Below, piece after piece: positions 31,741 to 40,170 of a stretch of DNA of 50,884 nt (within the stretch, counting starts at the first letter, position 1; the number at the start of each line of letters is the position of its first letter). The DNA lies in assembly GCA_005888325.1 (NCBI GenBank), contig VAWU01000026.1, forward strand, positions 1-50,884. The letters run 5' to 3'. The notes beneath the pieces were generated by a model that made no database searches, was not told the origin of the DNA, and saw only the letters and a program-made list of their open reading frames with translations. Position numbers and translations under genes: made by a program. Origin of the DNA: Actinomycetota bacterium. Its GTDB lineage: Bacteria; Actinomycetota; Acidimicrobiia; Acidimicrobiales; AC-14.

Positions 31741-32410
31741 AGCCCCCCTGGTCGGACAGGAACAGCAGCACCGCCTTGACGCGGCGGTGGGCGTCGGTCT
31801 CCTGGCTCAAACCGAGCTTGGAGAAGATCGAGTTGATGTGCTTCTCAACGGCCCGCTCGCTCAAGCTGAGGGTGGCCGCGATGGCGGCGTTGTTCTTGCC
31901 CTGGGCCATCTCCGCCATGATCTCGTTCTCCCGCGGCGTGAGCCGCGCCAACGGCGACTGCCTGGCCCGGGCCCGGGCGTTGACGAGGCCCTCGACGACC
32001 CTCGGGTCGATCACCGAGCCGCCCCGCTTCACCTCGCGGATGGCGGCGAGCAGCTGGTCGACGTCGGAGACCCGTTCCTTCAACAGGTAGGCGCGGCCCG
32101 ATGACCCCCGCTCGAGCAGCGCGATCGCGTAGGTCGGCTCGTCGTACTGGCTGAGCACGACGACACCGACGTCGGGGTGGCTGTCGCGCAGGTGCTCGGC
32201 GGCGCGAATGCCCTCGTCGGTGCCCGTCGGCGGCATGCGGATGTCGGTGAGGACGACGTCGGGCTCGTGCTCGTCGACCGCGGCGAGGAGCGAGTCGAGG
32301 TCCTCGCACACCGCGATCAACTCGAGCTCCGCCTGCGCCTCGACGAGCCGGCGCACTCCTTCGCGCACCAGGTAGTTGTCCTCCGCGAGCACAACCCGGA
32401 TGCGGTCCAC
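31739..32410 (-). CDS. NarL/LuxR-type response regulator
   Basis: A 223-residue regulator: receiver with E10/D11, phosphoacceptor D56 (VVLTDIRMPP) and Lys in AYLLKERV, then a complete LuxR DNA-binding domain (LTPRENEIMAEMAQGKNNAAIAATLSLSERAVEKHINSIFSKLGL). Its receiver is very similar to that of the cyclase fusion (both have VVVLSQYDEP-YAI-LL and GGS-DP-VVE-LV), so the two arose by duplication. GTG start with a TATCCT box seven bases upstream, so probably leaderless. Likely a second target of the neighbouring kinase. Confidence 0.92.
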   Translation of the reverse strand: MDRIRVVLAEDNYLVREGVRRLVEAQAELELIAVCEDLDSLLAAVDEHEPDVVLTDIRMPPTGTDEGIRAAEHLRDSHPDVGVVVLSQYDEPTYAIALLERGSSGRAYLLKERVSDVDQLLAAIREVKRGGSVIDPRVVEGLVNARARARQSPLARLTPRENEIMAEMAQGKNNAAIAATLSLSERAVEKHINSIFSKLGLSQETDAHRRVKAVLLFLSDQGG

Positions 32411-32417
32411 GCCGTGG

Positions 32418-32423
32418 AGGATA
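32418..32423 (-). promoter_or_regulatory. -10 box of a probable leaderless promoter for the LuxR-type regulator
   Basis: TATCCT on the reverse strand, seven bases before the GTG start, in the 40-base gap after the secreted hydrolase gene. No Shine-Dalgarno sequence. Confidence 0.45.
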
Positions 32424-32450
32424 GGCGGAGACCGCGCACGGCCTACGCGA

Positions 32451-34757
32451 TCACTTCAACACGTCGGACGTGCACGGCCCGCCTCCGCAGACGTCGACGA
32501 AGAACCCGTGCTCGTAGAGGAACACGAGTGCTTGGAACCCGACGCGGATCTCGCGACCGCCTGCACCGTGCGGGTCCTCGCCGAGGCGATTCGGCAGGTT
32601 GGCGTCGGGCGGCGCCGGTGTGCCGTAGTCCCACATCACCAGGGCCGAGCCATGGTACGGGTCGGACGGGACCGGGCGGATGTCCCACAACGGGTCGACG
32701 TGGGTGCTGCGCCCGGGGAGCAGTGGCGGCTCGTGCACCGGGATGTCGGCGGTGCGTGCCTCCGTCTCGGTGGCGATGTTCGCCACCTGATGGTCGCCGA
32801 ACGCCTCGATCAGCAACACCTCGTGGCGCGGAGTGCCCGGGAGCGGGTCGTTGGTGAGATGCGCCGCGTAGCCGTCGGCCTCACCGCGGTCCCACAGCAT
32901 CTGGACGAGGCCGATCTGCACCTGCCGGTAGACCTCGTCCGGGTAGTTGGGGTTGCCGATCGCCGCGTACTGGTCGTAGTCGACGCTCCGGTTGAGCAGG
33001 GTGCTGTAGTTCATGCCCGGCACGCCGAGCACGGCGCGCGTCCACTCCTTGGAGACCGCGGTGACCGCGCCCCCGAAGATGCCCCCCTGGCTGTTGCCGT
33101 TGTAGGCGACGTAGCCGGGCTCGAAGGCGGAGTGCGCCGGCGAGCCGACCTGGAAGGCGGGCGAGCTGGCGAAACCGCGCCCGTCCTTCATCAGCCGGGC
33201 GAGGAACTGGTAGTTGAGGATGGCCTGTTGCAGCCGGTCGGCCAGCGTGGCGAACTTGCCGTTGTCCTGGAGGATCTGCACGACGTTGCCGACGTCCTCG
33301 CTCGCCATCCCGATGATGTCGGTGCCGCACAAGGTGATGTCGCCGAGGTTGGTCAAGCCGCCGAACGAGTTGACCTCGTTGCGACTGCCGAGCAGCCCGT
33401 GCCCGTAGACGACGGCGGTCCCCGCCCGCGTCCTGGACGAGCGGGGGATGATGCAGAGGAACTTCGCGGTGAACGTGCCGTTGCGCGCGGGCAGGCCGTC
33501 GGGGCCGTAGTTGTACCGCGAGCCGGGCGCGCCCGTGCCGGTGAGGTAATTCGGCACCTGGTACGTGCCGGTCACCCGGCGCAGGATGTTGCTGTCGACG
33601 TCGCGCTCCACCGTGTCGACGGTGAACGACGGCACGCCTCCGTGGAGCGACGCGAACGCGTCGTCGCGGATGTGCAGCACGCGCTCGCTGAGGCTGCGCT
33701 CGCTGGCGACGGTGAAGTCCCACGCAAGAGTGAGATCGGATCGCCCGACGTCGGCGTTGCCCAGCTCGTCGAAGAGCTGTTCGAGGTGGGGTCGGCGCGC
33801 CTCGATCGCGGGGATGAAGGTCGTGATGTGGTCGCGGTACACCTGGAAGTCACGACTGGGCCCGATCGTCGTGCCGCCGGCGTCCTTCAGGCGGCGCAGG
33901 GCGACGATGTAGCGCCCGCCCTCGTTCAGGTTGCGAGCCGGACGGATGATGAGGGCGCGCGACACGTCGCTGGTCGCGGTCGAATCCAGCTCGGCGAAGA
34001 ACGGTTGGTGCTCACCAGTGTCGGCGTTGACCAGCACGATCGGCGCATTGTCGTCGAGCGAGCGGGCGATGTCGGTGACGGGGGCGGCACCGGTGGTGCC
34101 CAGGTCGAGCCCGGGGATGTGGGCGATGATCATGGCGCCCGGGCTGAAGCCGTCACTCCGGTTCCACTCGGTCGGGTCCATGTGCACGCCGGCGATGTTG
34201 GCCGGCATCGACTCGAGGTTGAAGCTGACCCGCCGTCCCGTGTCGGTGCTCGGGTCGGCGACCGTGAAGCGGTCGCTGGGGAACGGGAGCAGGCAACGGT
34301 CCTGGCCGAGGAGCTCGCAGCGATCGGCTGCGGTGGTGTCGATGCCGGGCTCCCACGAGAACTCGCTTACCGCGCGGCGGACCGTGTGGCCGTGCTCGCG
34401 GCTCGCCGTCGCGGTGACCCGTGTGATCCCCTGCGCCAGGTCGGCGGGCCCGAACGACGCGGTCGCGGAGTGCTCGCCCTTGACCAGGCGGGCGGTGAGA
34501 TCGACCATGCGACCGGCCGTCGGGTTCGAGAGCACGACGTGCAGCGAGCTCGTCTCCAGGCGGTCGTGGAGCTCGACGAGCACGGTTCCGTTACCGGCGA
34601 CGGGCAGCTGGGTCTTGTCGGCGGGCGTGACGATCCGGATACCGTCACCTTCGGGGCTCGCGTCCTTCCCGGCCGCGCGGGCCGGGGTGGCCAGCAGGGC
34701 GGCGACCCCCGACAACGCGACCAGCAACACCAACGTCCGACTGCGGATGCGAGCCAT
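32451..34757 (-). CDS. large secreted alpha/beta-hydrolase-like protein
   Basis: A 768-residue exported protein with a Sec signal peptide (MARIRSRTLVLLVALSGVAALLATPARA, likely cut after residue 28). Residues 40-130 resemble an Ig-like beta domain (DGIRIVTPADKTQLPVAGNG). From about 430 there is an alpha/beta-hydrolase pattern: VVYGHGLLGSRNEV, then the nucleophile elbow YNGNSQGGIFGGA with Ser556, and late Asp/His candidates in LIEAFGDHQVAN. It resembles actinobacterial proteins of unknown substrate sometimes annotated as extracellular lipases. AAGGGGGAG precedes the ATG. Esterase or lipase activity is inference. Confidence 0.75.
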   Translation of the reverse strand: MARIRSRTLVLLVALSGVAALLATPARAAGKDASPEGDGIRIVTPADKTQLPVAGNGTVLVELHDRLETSSLHVVLSNPTAGRMVDLTARLVKGEHSATASFGPADLAQGITRVTATASREHGHTVRRAVSEFSWEPGIDTTAADRCELLGQDRCLLPFPSDRFTVADPSTDTGRRVSFNLESMPANIAGVHMDPTEWNRSDGFSPGAMIIAHIPGLDLGTTGAAPVTDIARSLDDNAPIVLVNADTGEHQPFFAELDSTATSDVSRALIIRPARNLNEGGRYIVALRRLKDAGGTTIGPSRDFQVYRDHITTFIPAIEARRPHLEQLFDELGNADVGRSDLTLAWDFTVASERSLSERVLHIRDDAFASLHGGVPSFTVDTVERDVDSNILRRVTGTYQVPNYLTGTGAPGSRYNYGPDGLPARNGTFTAKFLCIIPRSSRTRAGTAVVYGHGLLGSRNEVNSFGGLTNLGDITLCGTDIIGMASEDVGNVVQILQDNGKFATLADRLQQAILNYQFLARLMKDGRGFASSPAFQVGSPAHSAFEPGYVAYNGNSQGGIFGGAVTAVSKEWTRAVLGVPGMNYSTLLNRSVDYDQYAAIGNPNYPDEVYRQVQIGLVQMLWDRGEADGYAAHLTNDPLPGTPRHEVLLIEAFGDHQVANIATETEARTADIPVHEPPLLPGRSTHVDPLWDIRPVPSDPYHGSALVMWDYGTPAPPDANLPNRLGEDPHGAGGREIRVGFQALVFLYEHGFFVDVCGGGPCTSDVLK

Positions 34758-34820
34758 GTCTCCCCCTTGGTTCCCCCCGGCGGGACGACCGTAGCCGCCG
34801 AGGTCAGGCGACGGCGAGCG

Positions 34821-35513
34821 TCACCACAGCGGCGACCACGGAGCCGTGCGCAGCAGCCGGCTCTCCCATTGATCGCGCAGGGTCAGGGCCTTCGTCATCC
34901 AGCTGTCCGCCGGATAGGACTCGGGTTCCTCGTATGTCAACAGGCGCAGGAGCTGGCTGTGGTCCTTCAGCTTTTGCACGAGCACGACCTCGCGGCGCGG
35001 CCCCGCGCCGGCTGCGGGTCGGAGGAACGCCTGCAGCTCGATGAGCGGGCTCTTGCGCACCATCGGCTCGTACCACTCACCCAGGGCGCGGACGTAGTCG
35101 TCGAGCTTGCCCTCGAAGGGCCAGCCCGTGTCCTCCATGTACAACGACGGCTCGTGCTCGGCGGGTGCGGCGTCGACGCGGGCGAAGTCGACGTTCTGCA
35201 TGGGTGACCACGGCGTGGGCAGCAGCAGCTTGCCCCGTACCTCGTGACGCAGCTCGTCGAGCTCGGTCGCGAATCCCTGCAGGTCGCCCTGCTGCACGCG
35301 TCGGGCGAAGTCGTGCCAGGCCGGCGCGCCGGTGAAGGCGGTGACGGTGACGACCGTGTACGAGAGCCCGGTGCCGTGGGCCTGGTGGAAGTACCACAGC
35401 AGGCGTGCGTCGTCGCCCTTGGCGAGAATGGCCCTGTAGTCGTCGCGCATGGCGCGCTCGAAATCGCGCCAGCGGGTGCCGACCAGACGATGAACCTCGT
35501 GCAGGAACAACAT
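34821..35513 (-). CDS. conserved protein of unknown function linked to the GH4 gene
   Basis: A 230-residue soluble protein I cannot place in a named family. The start MLFLHEVHRLVGTRWRDFERA and VVTVTAFTGAPAWHDFARRVQQGDL have the alternating pattern of dimeric alpha/beta-barrel (NIPSNAP/EthD-like) proteins, possibly two such halves, and it is rich in Trp and Tyr. Its start lies five bases after the GH4 stop, so it is co-transcribed and probably co-translated with it. No signal peptide or membrane segment. Confidence 0.7.
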   Translation of the reverse strand: MLFLHEVHRLVGTRWRDFERAMRDDYRAILAKGDDARLLWYFHQAHGTGLSYTVVTVTAFTGAPAWHDFARRVQQGDLQGFATELDELRHEVRGKLLLPTPWSPMQNVDFARVDAAPAEHEPSLYMEDTGWPFEGKLDDYVRALGEWYEPMVRKSPLIELQAFLRPAAGAGPRREVVLVQKLKDHSQLLRLLTYEEPESYPADSWMTKALTLRDQWESRLLRTAPWSPLW

Positions 35514-35517
35514 CGGC

Positions 35518-36915
35518 CTACGCGAACTGGGGGAGCCAGGGACGGGTGGCCGCGAGCAGCTCGTCGGTCATCTGCTCGACGTGGTCGTAGTCGATGCGAC
35601 CGGTCAGCGGGTCGGCGAGGAGCGCGGCCAGGACGTCGTCGCGACGGCCGCTGACCGCGGCCTCGACGGTGAGCTCCTGCGCGGCGGACACGCGGCGAAG
35701 GTGCTCGGCGAGGAACGGCGGGGCAGACGCCCGGTCGCGGCCACGCACACCGTCACCGTCCGCGACGCACATGGCCTCGACCACGACGTCGGGCGGCAGA
35801 TCGGGGCACTGGCCCGCGTTGGGGAGGTTGAGCGGGAGCGAGCGCGCTTTGTCGGTGATGAACGAGTCGATGAGCGGCGCGACCATCTCGCCCGACGGGA
35901 GATCGGGCACGTCGTCGGCGGCGAGCCGCTCCTCCAGCCGTTGCACATAGCGCTGCTCGTCGCGTTCACGGTCCTCGATCGTCGTGAGCGTCACGCCCCA
36001 GCGCTTGCCCCAGGCCGACTCCTCGGTGACGAAGCCGGGGAAGAACTCCACCACGTGGCGGTCGCCGGCCCCCGGCAGCGCGCCGAAGCGGTGGAACAGC
36101 TCGAGCTTGACGCGGTTGATGTCGAGCAGGTCGCCCTTGCGCCACTCGGCTCCGTCGGGCCGGGGCTCGTGGCCCAGGTCGGCGGGGAGGGCGAACGGCA
36201 GCGGGTCGTCGCGACGGCGTTCGTCGGCGGTCAGCGCGGCCAGGCGGGCCAGCCCGTCGCCGTCAACCGTCCCGCCGCCGTGCGCGCCGTCGATGCGCAG
36301 CTCCGTGATCACCGGCAGATGGTTGACGCCGGTGATGACGGGCTCGATGGCGCGGAAGTCCGTGTCGAGGAGGAGGGACAGGTAGAAGCGGGTGATGGTG
36401 ATCTCGTGGCACAGGCCGACGGTGCGCACCGACGTCTCACGCGTTACCGCGCGGCACAGCGTGGTCATGGGGTTGGTCAAGTTGAGCAACCAGGCGTGCG
36501 GACACAGCTCCTCCATGTCACGCGCGATGCCGACGAGCACGGGGATGTTGCGCAGCGCCCGTGACACACCACCCGGGCCCACGGTGTCGCCGACGGGTTG
36601 GTGGATGCCGTGGCGCGCGGGGATCTCGAGATCGTGGCGCATGCTCTCGAACCCGCCCGTGGAGATGTTCACCACCACGTAGTCCGCGCCCTCGAGTGCC
36701 ACGCGCTGGTCGGTCGTCGTCGACACCGTCATCGGGATCTGCCGAACGCTGGCGACGTGCTCGACGTAGGCGGCCATGCGCGGGAGCCGGGAGGCGTCGA
36801 TGTCGTCGAGCACGATGTGCGCATCGTGCAACGACGGCCGGCCCGCCATGTCGGTCACGAGCGTCGGTGCCCATTGATGACTGCCGCCGCCGACGATGGC
36901 GATGCGAGGGCCCAC
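35518..36915 (-). CDS. glycoside hydrolase family 4 (NAD- and metal-dependent glycosidase)
   Basis: A 465-residue GH4 enzyme. These glycosidases use NAD+ and Mn2+ in an oxidation-elimination mechanism. The dinucleotide loop is VGGGSHQWAPTLV, D110 in PVGDTVGPGG is in the catalytic-acid region, NLTNPMTTLCRA is diagnostic, and the metal ligands are C169/H170 (GLCHE) and H199 (GVNHLPVI). Whether it cuts alpha- or beta-glycosides or phospho-sugars cannot be told; no sugar transporter is nearby. GTG start with a TACCCT box seven bases upstream, so probably leaderless. Confidence 0.9.
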   Translation of the reverse strand: MGPRIAIVGGGSHQWAPTLVTDMAGRPSLHDAHIVLDDIDASRLPRMAAYVEHVASVRQIPMTVSTTTDQRVALEGADYVVVNISTGGFESMRHDLEIPARHGIHQPVGDTVGPGGVSRALRNIPVLVGIARDMEELCPHAWLLNLTNPMTTLCRAVTRETSVRTVGLCHEITITRFYLSLLLDTDFRAIEPVITGVNHLPVITELRIDGAHGGGTVDGDGLARLAALTADERRRDDPLPFALPADLGHEPRPDGAEWRKGDLLDINRVKLELFHRFGALPGAGDRHVVEFFPGFVTEESAWGKRWGVTLTTIEDRERDEQRYVQRLEERLAADDVPDLPSGEMVAPLIDSFITDKARSLPLNLPNAGQCPDLPPDVVVEAMCVADGDGVRGRDRASAPPFLAEHLRRVSAAQELTVEAAVSGRRDDVLAALLADPLTGRIDYDHVEQMTDELLAATRPWLPQFA

Positions 36916-36922
36916 GGCGGGC

Positions 36923-36952
36923 AGGGTAGCCGGGGCCGTCGTCGTCTACCCT
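36923..36952. promoter_or_regulatory. inverted repeat with divergent -10 boxes between the GH4 and NhaA genes
   Basis: AGGGTAG (36923-36929) and CTACCCT (36946-36952) are exact complements, 16 bases apart. Read outward, each arm gives a TACCCT -10-like box: the reverse one is seven bases before the GH4 GTG, the forward one about 60 bases before the nhaA GTG. The symmetry could also be an operator. Confidence 0.45.
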
Positions 36953-37014
36953 CTCCGCCGGGGTGTGCCGGGAAGACTGGTCGGCGGCCGGTCGTCGACG
37001 CCCAGGAGCCTCCC

Positions 37015-38358
37015 GTGGTCACGCCTTCCCGTTGGTCGAGATCGCGACCCGACCGCCCGCCCACCACGCCCGCGCGGGCCAGCACGGTCGCCCGGCCCGT
37101 GCGCGAGTTCTTCGCGACAGAGGCGAGTGGCGGGCTCGTCCTGCTCGGGGCCGCCGCGGTTGCGCTGGTGTGGGCGAACTCTCCCTGGCAGGCGAGCTAC
37201 CGGACGCTCTGGTCCACGAACCTGTCGCTCGGTGTCGGCGGGTACTCGATCGACGGCGCGCTGCGACTCTGGGTCAACGAGGGCCTGATGACGATCTTCT
37301 TCCTCGTGGTCGGGCTGGAGATCCGCCGCGAGCTGGCGTCGGGCGAGCTGCGGGATCGTCGGCGGGCCGCGCTGCCCGTCCTGGCTGCCGCGGGCGGCAT
37401 GCTCGTGCCCGCCCTGCTCTATCTCGTCGTGAATGCAGGCGGGCGCGGCGCGCGGGGCTGGGGCATCCCCATGGCCACCGACATCGCCTTCTCGCTCGGT
37501 GTCGTGGCGCTCCTCGGTCGATGCGTCCCCGCGTCGTTGCGGCTCTTCCTGCTCACCCTGGCCGTTGCCGACGACCTCGGCGCGCTCGTCGTGCTCGTCG
37601 CGGCCTACTCGACGGGTGTCTCCATGAGAGCGCTCGTCGTCGCCGTCGCGCTCGTCCTCCTCGTCGTGGTGCTGAAGCGGATCGGTGTTCGGTGGACCCC
37701 GCTCTACGTCGGGGTGGGCGTTGCGATCTGGCTGGCCCTCCATGAAGCGGGTGTCAACCCCACGCTGGCGGGTGTGGCCATGGGGCTCCTGGCGCCCGTT
37801 GAGCCGGCTCTTCCCGAGCACGCGATCGCGACCGTACGCTCCCGCCTCGGGGACGTGTCGACCGTGGACGCGGCTCGCGACACCGCCCGCCTGGCGCGCG
37901 AGTCGGTCTCGGTCGTCGAGTGGCTCGAGCACCTGCTGCACCCGTGGGCGAGCTACGTGGTGGTGCCTGTGTTCGCGCTGGCCAACGTCGGTGTCGTGAT
38001 CGGGAGCGACCTGGTCGAGACGACGTCGCGTTCACCGGTGGCGCTCGGGGTGCTGCTCGGGAAGGTGGTCGGCAAGGCGTTGGGCATCACTGCGTTCACG
38101 TGGATCGCGTGTCGGCTCGGGCTGAGCTCGCTCCCCGCCGGCGTCCGTTGGCGCCAGGTCGTCGGAATCGGTGCGGTCGCCGGCGTCGGGTTCACGGTCT
38201 CGCTGTTCTTCGTCGACCTGTCGTTCGCTGACCCCGACCTGCAGGACGAGGCCAAGCTCGCGGTCCTCGTGGCGTCGGCCGCGGCCGCCGGTCTGGGCGC
38301 GCTGCTGCTCCGCGCCGACGGGCGAGGCGAGGTTTCCGCTGCCGAAGACCCCGGGTAG
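37015..38358 (+). CDS. nhaA: Na+/H+ antiporter NhaA
   Basis: A 447-residue sodium/proton antiporter of the inner membrane that expels Na+ in exchange for protons. About 11-12 hydrophobic segments follow a 30-residue polar, Arg/Pro-rich leader. The core is present: T155/D156 in PMATDIAFSLGV, the ion-binding pair D186-D187 in LAVADDLGALVV, and VNEGLMTIFFLVVGLEIRREL near the start; the Lys of the late helix is likely in LGKVVGKALG. GTG start with CAGGAG seven bases upstream; the frame is open further upstream, through the divergent promoter, without similarity. Confidence 0.93.
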   Translation: MVTPSRWSRSRPDRPPTTPARASTVARPVREFFATEASGGLVLLGAAAVALVWANSPWQASYRTLWSTNLSLGVGGYSIDGALRLWVNEGLMTIFFLVVGLEIRRELASGELRDRRRAALPVLAAAGGMLVPALLYLVVNAGGRGARGWGIPMATDIAFSLGVVALLGRCVPASLRLFLLTLAVADDLGALVVLVAAYSTGVSMRALVVAVALVLLVVVLKRIGVRWTPLYVGVGVAIWLALHEAGVNPTLAGVAMGLLAPVEPALPEHAIATVRSRLGDVSTVDAARDTARLARESVSVVEWLEHLLHPWASYVVVPVFALANVGVVIGSDLVETTSRSPVALGVLLGKVVGKALGITAFTWIACRLGLSSLPAGVRWRQVVGIGAVAGVGFTVSLFFVDLSFADPDLQDEAKLAVLVASAAAAGLGALLLRADGRGEVSAAEDPG

Positions 38359-38367
38359 CTCTCCTGG

Positions 38368-38523
38368 ATGGCGCCCAGGCAGCCGGATGACGCCGTACCC
38401 GAGGAGCTCGAGGAGCTACGGCGCGCCAAGGACGACGAGGTGCTCGAGCGGGAGGGCCTCGAGACCGAGCTCATGGAGCACGACGAGTCGGAGGCCGGGG
38501 AGGACATCCACCACGTGGGCTGA
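38368..38523 (+). CDS. possible small acidic protein (51 aa)
   Basis: A 51-codon frame, ten bases after the nhaA stop, coding a highly acidic helix-forming peptide (EELEELRRAKDDEVLEREG, then ETELMEHDESEAGEDIHHVG). About a third of residues are Glu or Asp. It fills the gap between nhaA and the next membrane-protein gene. There is no clear Shine-Dalgarno sequence, so it could be translated by coupling or be chance. No family recognised. Confidence 0.45.
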   Translation: MAPRQPDDAVPEELEELRRAKDDEVLEREGLETELMEHDESEAGEDIHHVG

Positions 38524-38565
38524 CCGACGCTCCATCGTTGTGGCACACGAATGAGGAGGTCCGCG

Positions 38566-39318
38566 ATGAGGTTGCGGAAGCGGAGCACGGCACGGAGCCG
38601 GGGAGCGGCACTCGTGAGCGAGTCTCGGCGGGACCGGCGGGCACTGGCACGCGACGCCGGGCTCGGACGGGTCTCGGTGGTGAGCCTGCTCGGAGGTGTG
38701 GCCGCCGCGGTCGCCGCCTTCACGGTTCTCATCGGCGCGGCGGCGGCGGCGACGAGCGCCGCCAACTTCGACACCGACCTGATGAGCCAGGAGTGGCGCA
38801 AGCTCGACGCGTCCGACGCCGCCATCCTGAGCGCGGCCCTGTTCCTCGCCTGCCTCTTCGGCGGCTACGTGGCGGGACGCATGGCGCGACGGGCGGGCGT
38901 CAGCCACGGCTTCTACACCTTCGCCCTCGGCGCGGTGCTCCTCGTCGGCGCGGTGGCAGGGCTCGATCAGATGACGCGTGGCGACGCGCTGCCCACGGCG
39001 TTTCGCACGCTGGGCATCCCCACCGCGTTCGACGAGTGGCGCGACCTGCCCGCCCTGGTCGGGCTCGCGTGGGCGCTGACTGCGCTCGTGGCTGCGTGTC
39101 TCGGTGGCGCGTGGGGTGAGCGCTGGCACACGCGGCTGGTCGAGCGGGCGGCCGACCCCAACGTCGGTCGGGGCGCAGCGGCGCGGGTCGCGGCCGGCGA
39201 CCGCCTGCGTGGCGACTCCGGCATGGTCGACCTGGGCGAGCGGCTCGGAACTCCGCCGGCGCCTGAGGCGGAGCCCGTCGCGGGCGCCACCGAGCAGGAG
39301 ACCGTGCGCACGCCCTAG
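38566..39318 (+). CDS. membrane protein of unknown function
   Basis: A 250-residue protein: an Arg-rich N-terminus, then hydrophobic segments at about residues 40-65, 90-108, 119-138 and 165-185, and a polar 60-residue C-terminal tail with Pro/Glu. The repeated small-residue segments (LLGGVAAAVAAFTVLIGAAAAATSAAN, AALFLACLFGGYVAGRMARRAG) resemble TIGR04086/DUF-type four-helix membrane proteins but I assign no function. The ATG is chosen because AGGAGGT lies six to seven bases before it; the ATG 15 bases upstream contains that ribosome site. Confidence 0.75.
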   Translation: MRLRKRSTARSRGAALVSESRRDRRALARDAGLGRVSVVSLLGGVAAAVAAFTVLIGAAAAATSAANFDTDLMSQEWRKLDASDAAILSAALFLACLFGGYVAGRMARRAGVSHGFYTFALGAVLLVGAVAGLDQMTRGDALPTAFRTLGIPTAFDEWRDLPALVGLAWALTALVAACLGGAWGERWHTRLVERAADPNVGRGAAARVAAGDRLRGDSGMVDLGERLGTPPAPEAEPVAGATEQETVRTP

Positions 39319-39336
39319 ACGGTGTAGACCCGCGGG

Positions 39337-40170
39337 ATGGACCTCCGGGTTGTCCGCTACGAGGTCGACCGGGGCGTGGGCCTCGTCACGCTCGACCGGC
39401 CGGACCGCATGAACGCATGGACCATCCGCATGGAGCGGGAGTACGCGTGGGTGCTGCGCCGGGCGGACCGCGACCCCGACGTGCGCGTGGTGGTCCTCAC
39501 CGGCGCGGGACGGGGCTTCTGCGTCGGCGCCGACTTCAAGGCGCTCGACGTCATGAGCGACACCGGCACGTACGACGTCGCCGGGGAGCGGCCCGCCGAT
39601 GAAGCCGAGGTGGTCGGCGAGCATGCGCCGACGTTGGCGATGCGCCTCTCCAAGCCGGTGATCGCGGCGGTGAACGGCCCGGCCGCGGGGGTGGGATTCG
39701 TCCTGCTCTGCTTCGCCGACATCCGCTTCGCGGCCGCGGGGGCCAAGCTCACCACCTCGTTCGGCCGCCTGGGCCTGCCCGCCGAGCACGGGGTCTCGTG
39801 GCTGTTGAGCCGGCTCGTGGGGCCCGGACGCGCCGCCGACCTGCTCTTCTCGAGTCGCGTCGTGCTCGCCGAGGAGGCGGTCGAGCTGGGCCTGGTCAAC
39901 CGGGCGTTCCCGCCCGACGAGCTGCTGCCGTTCACGCTGGACTACGCGCGGCGCATGGCGGCCGACATCTCACCGTCGTCGCTCCGCGTGATGAAGCGCC
40001 AGCTGTGGGACGACATGACCGGGGAGCTGGCCCCCTCGGTGAAGTTCGCGGTGGAGATCATGGAGCGCATGGTCGGTGAGCCCGACTTCGCCGAAGGGGT
40101 CGCGGCGTTCCAGGCGCGCCGGCCGCCGGTGTTCGGCGCAACGGAGGTGAGCACCCCGGTCGAGGAATGA
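39337..40170 (+). CDS. enoyl-CoA hydratase/isomerase family protein
   Basis: A 277-residue crotonase-fold protein: VGLVTLDRPDRMNAWTIRME, the oxyanion-hole RGFCVGADFKALD and NGPAAGVGFVLLCFADIRFAA, then the FGRLGLPAEHGVSWLLSRLVG region with a Glu positioned as in hydratases. The loop of about 25 residues between the two oxyanion segments (MSDTGTYDVAGERPADEAE) is longer than in the crotonase at 15313. Acts on acyl-CoA; exact reaction unknown. Its stop lies in the first copy of a 24-bp tandem repeat. Confidence 0.9.
   Translation: MDLRVVRYEVDRGVGLVTLDRPDRMNAWTIRMEREYAWVLRRADRDPDVRVVVLTGAGRGFCVGADFKALDVMSDTGTYDVAGERPADEAEVVGEHAPTLAMRLSKPVIAAVNGPAAGVGFVLLCFADIRFAAAGAKLTTSFGRLGLPAEHGVSWLLSRLVGPGRAADLLFSSRVVLAEEAVELGLVNRAFPPDELLPFTLDYARRMAADISPSSLRVMKRQLWDDMTGELAPSVKFAVEIMERMVGEPDFAEGVAAFQARRPPVFGATEVSTPVEE

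Noticed and set aside
32376-35207. 943-codon open frame on the + strand
   Set aside because: Antisense to the secreted hydrolase and GH4 companion, which have a signal peptide and active-site motif; composition is low-complexity Val/Arg/Gly.
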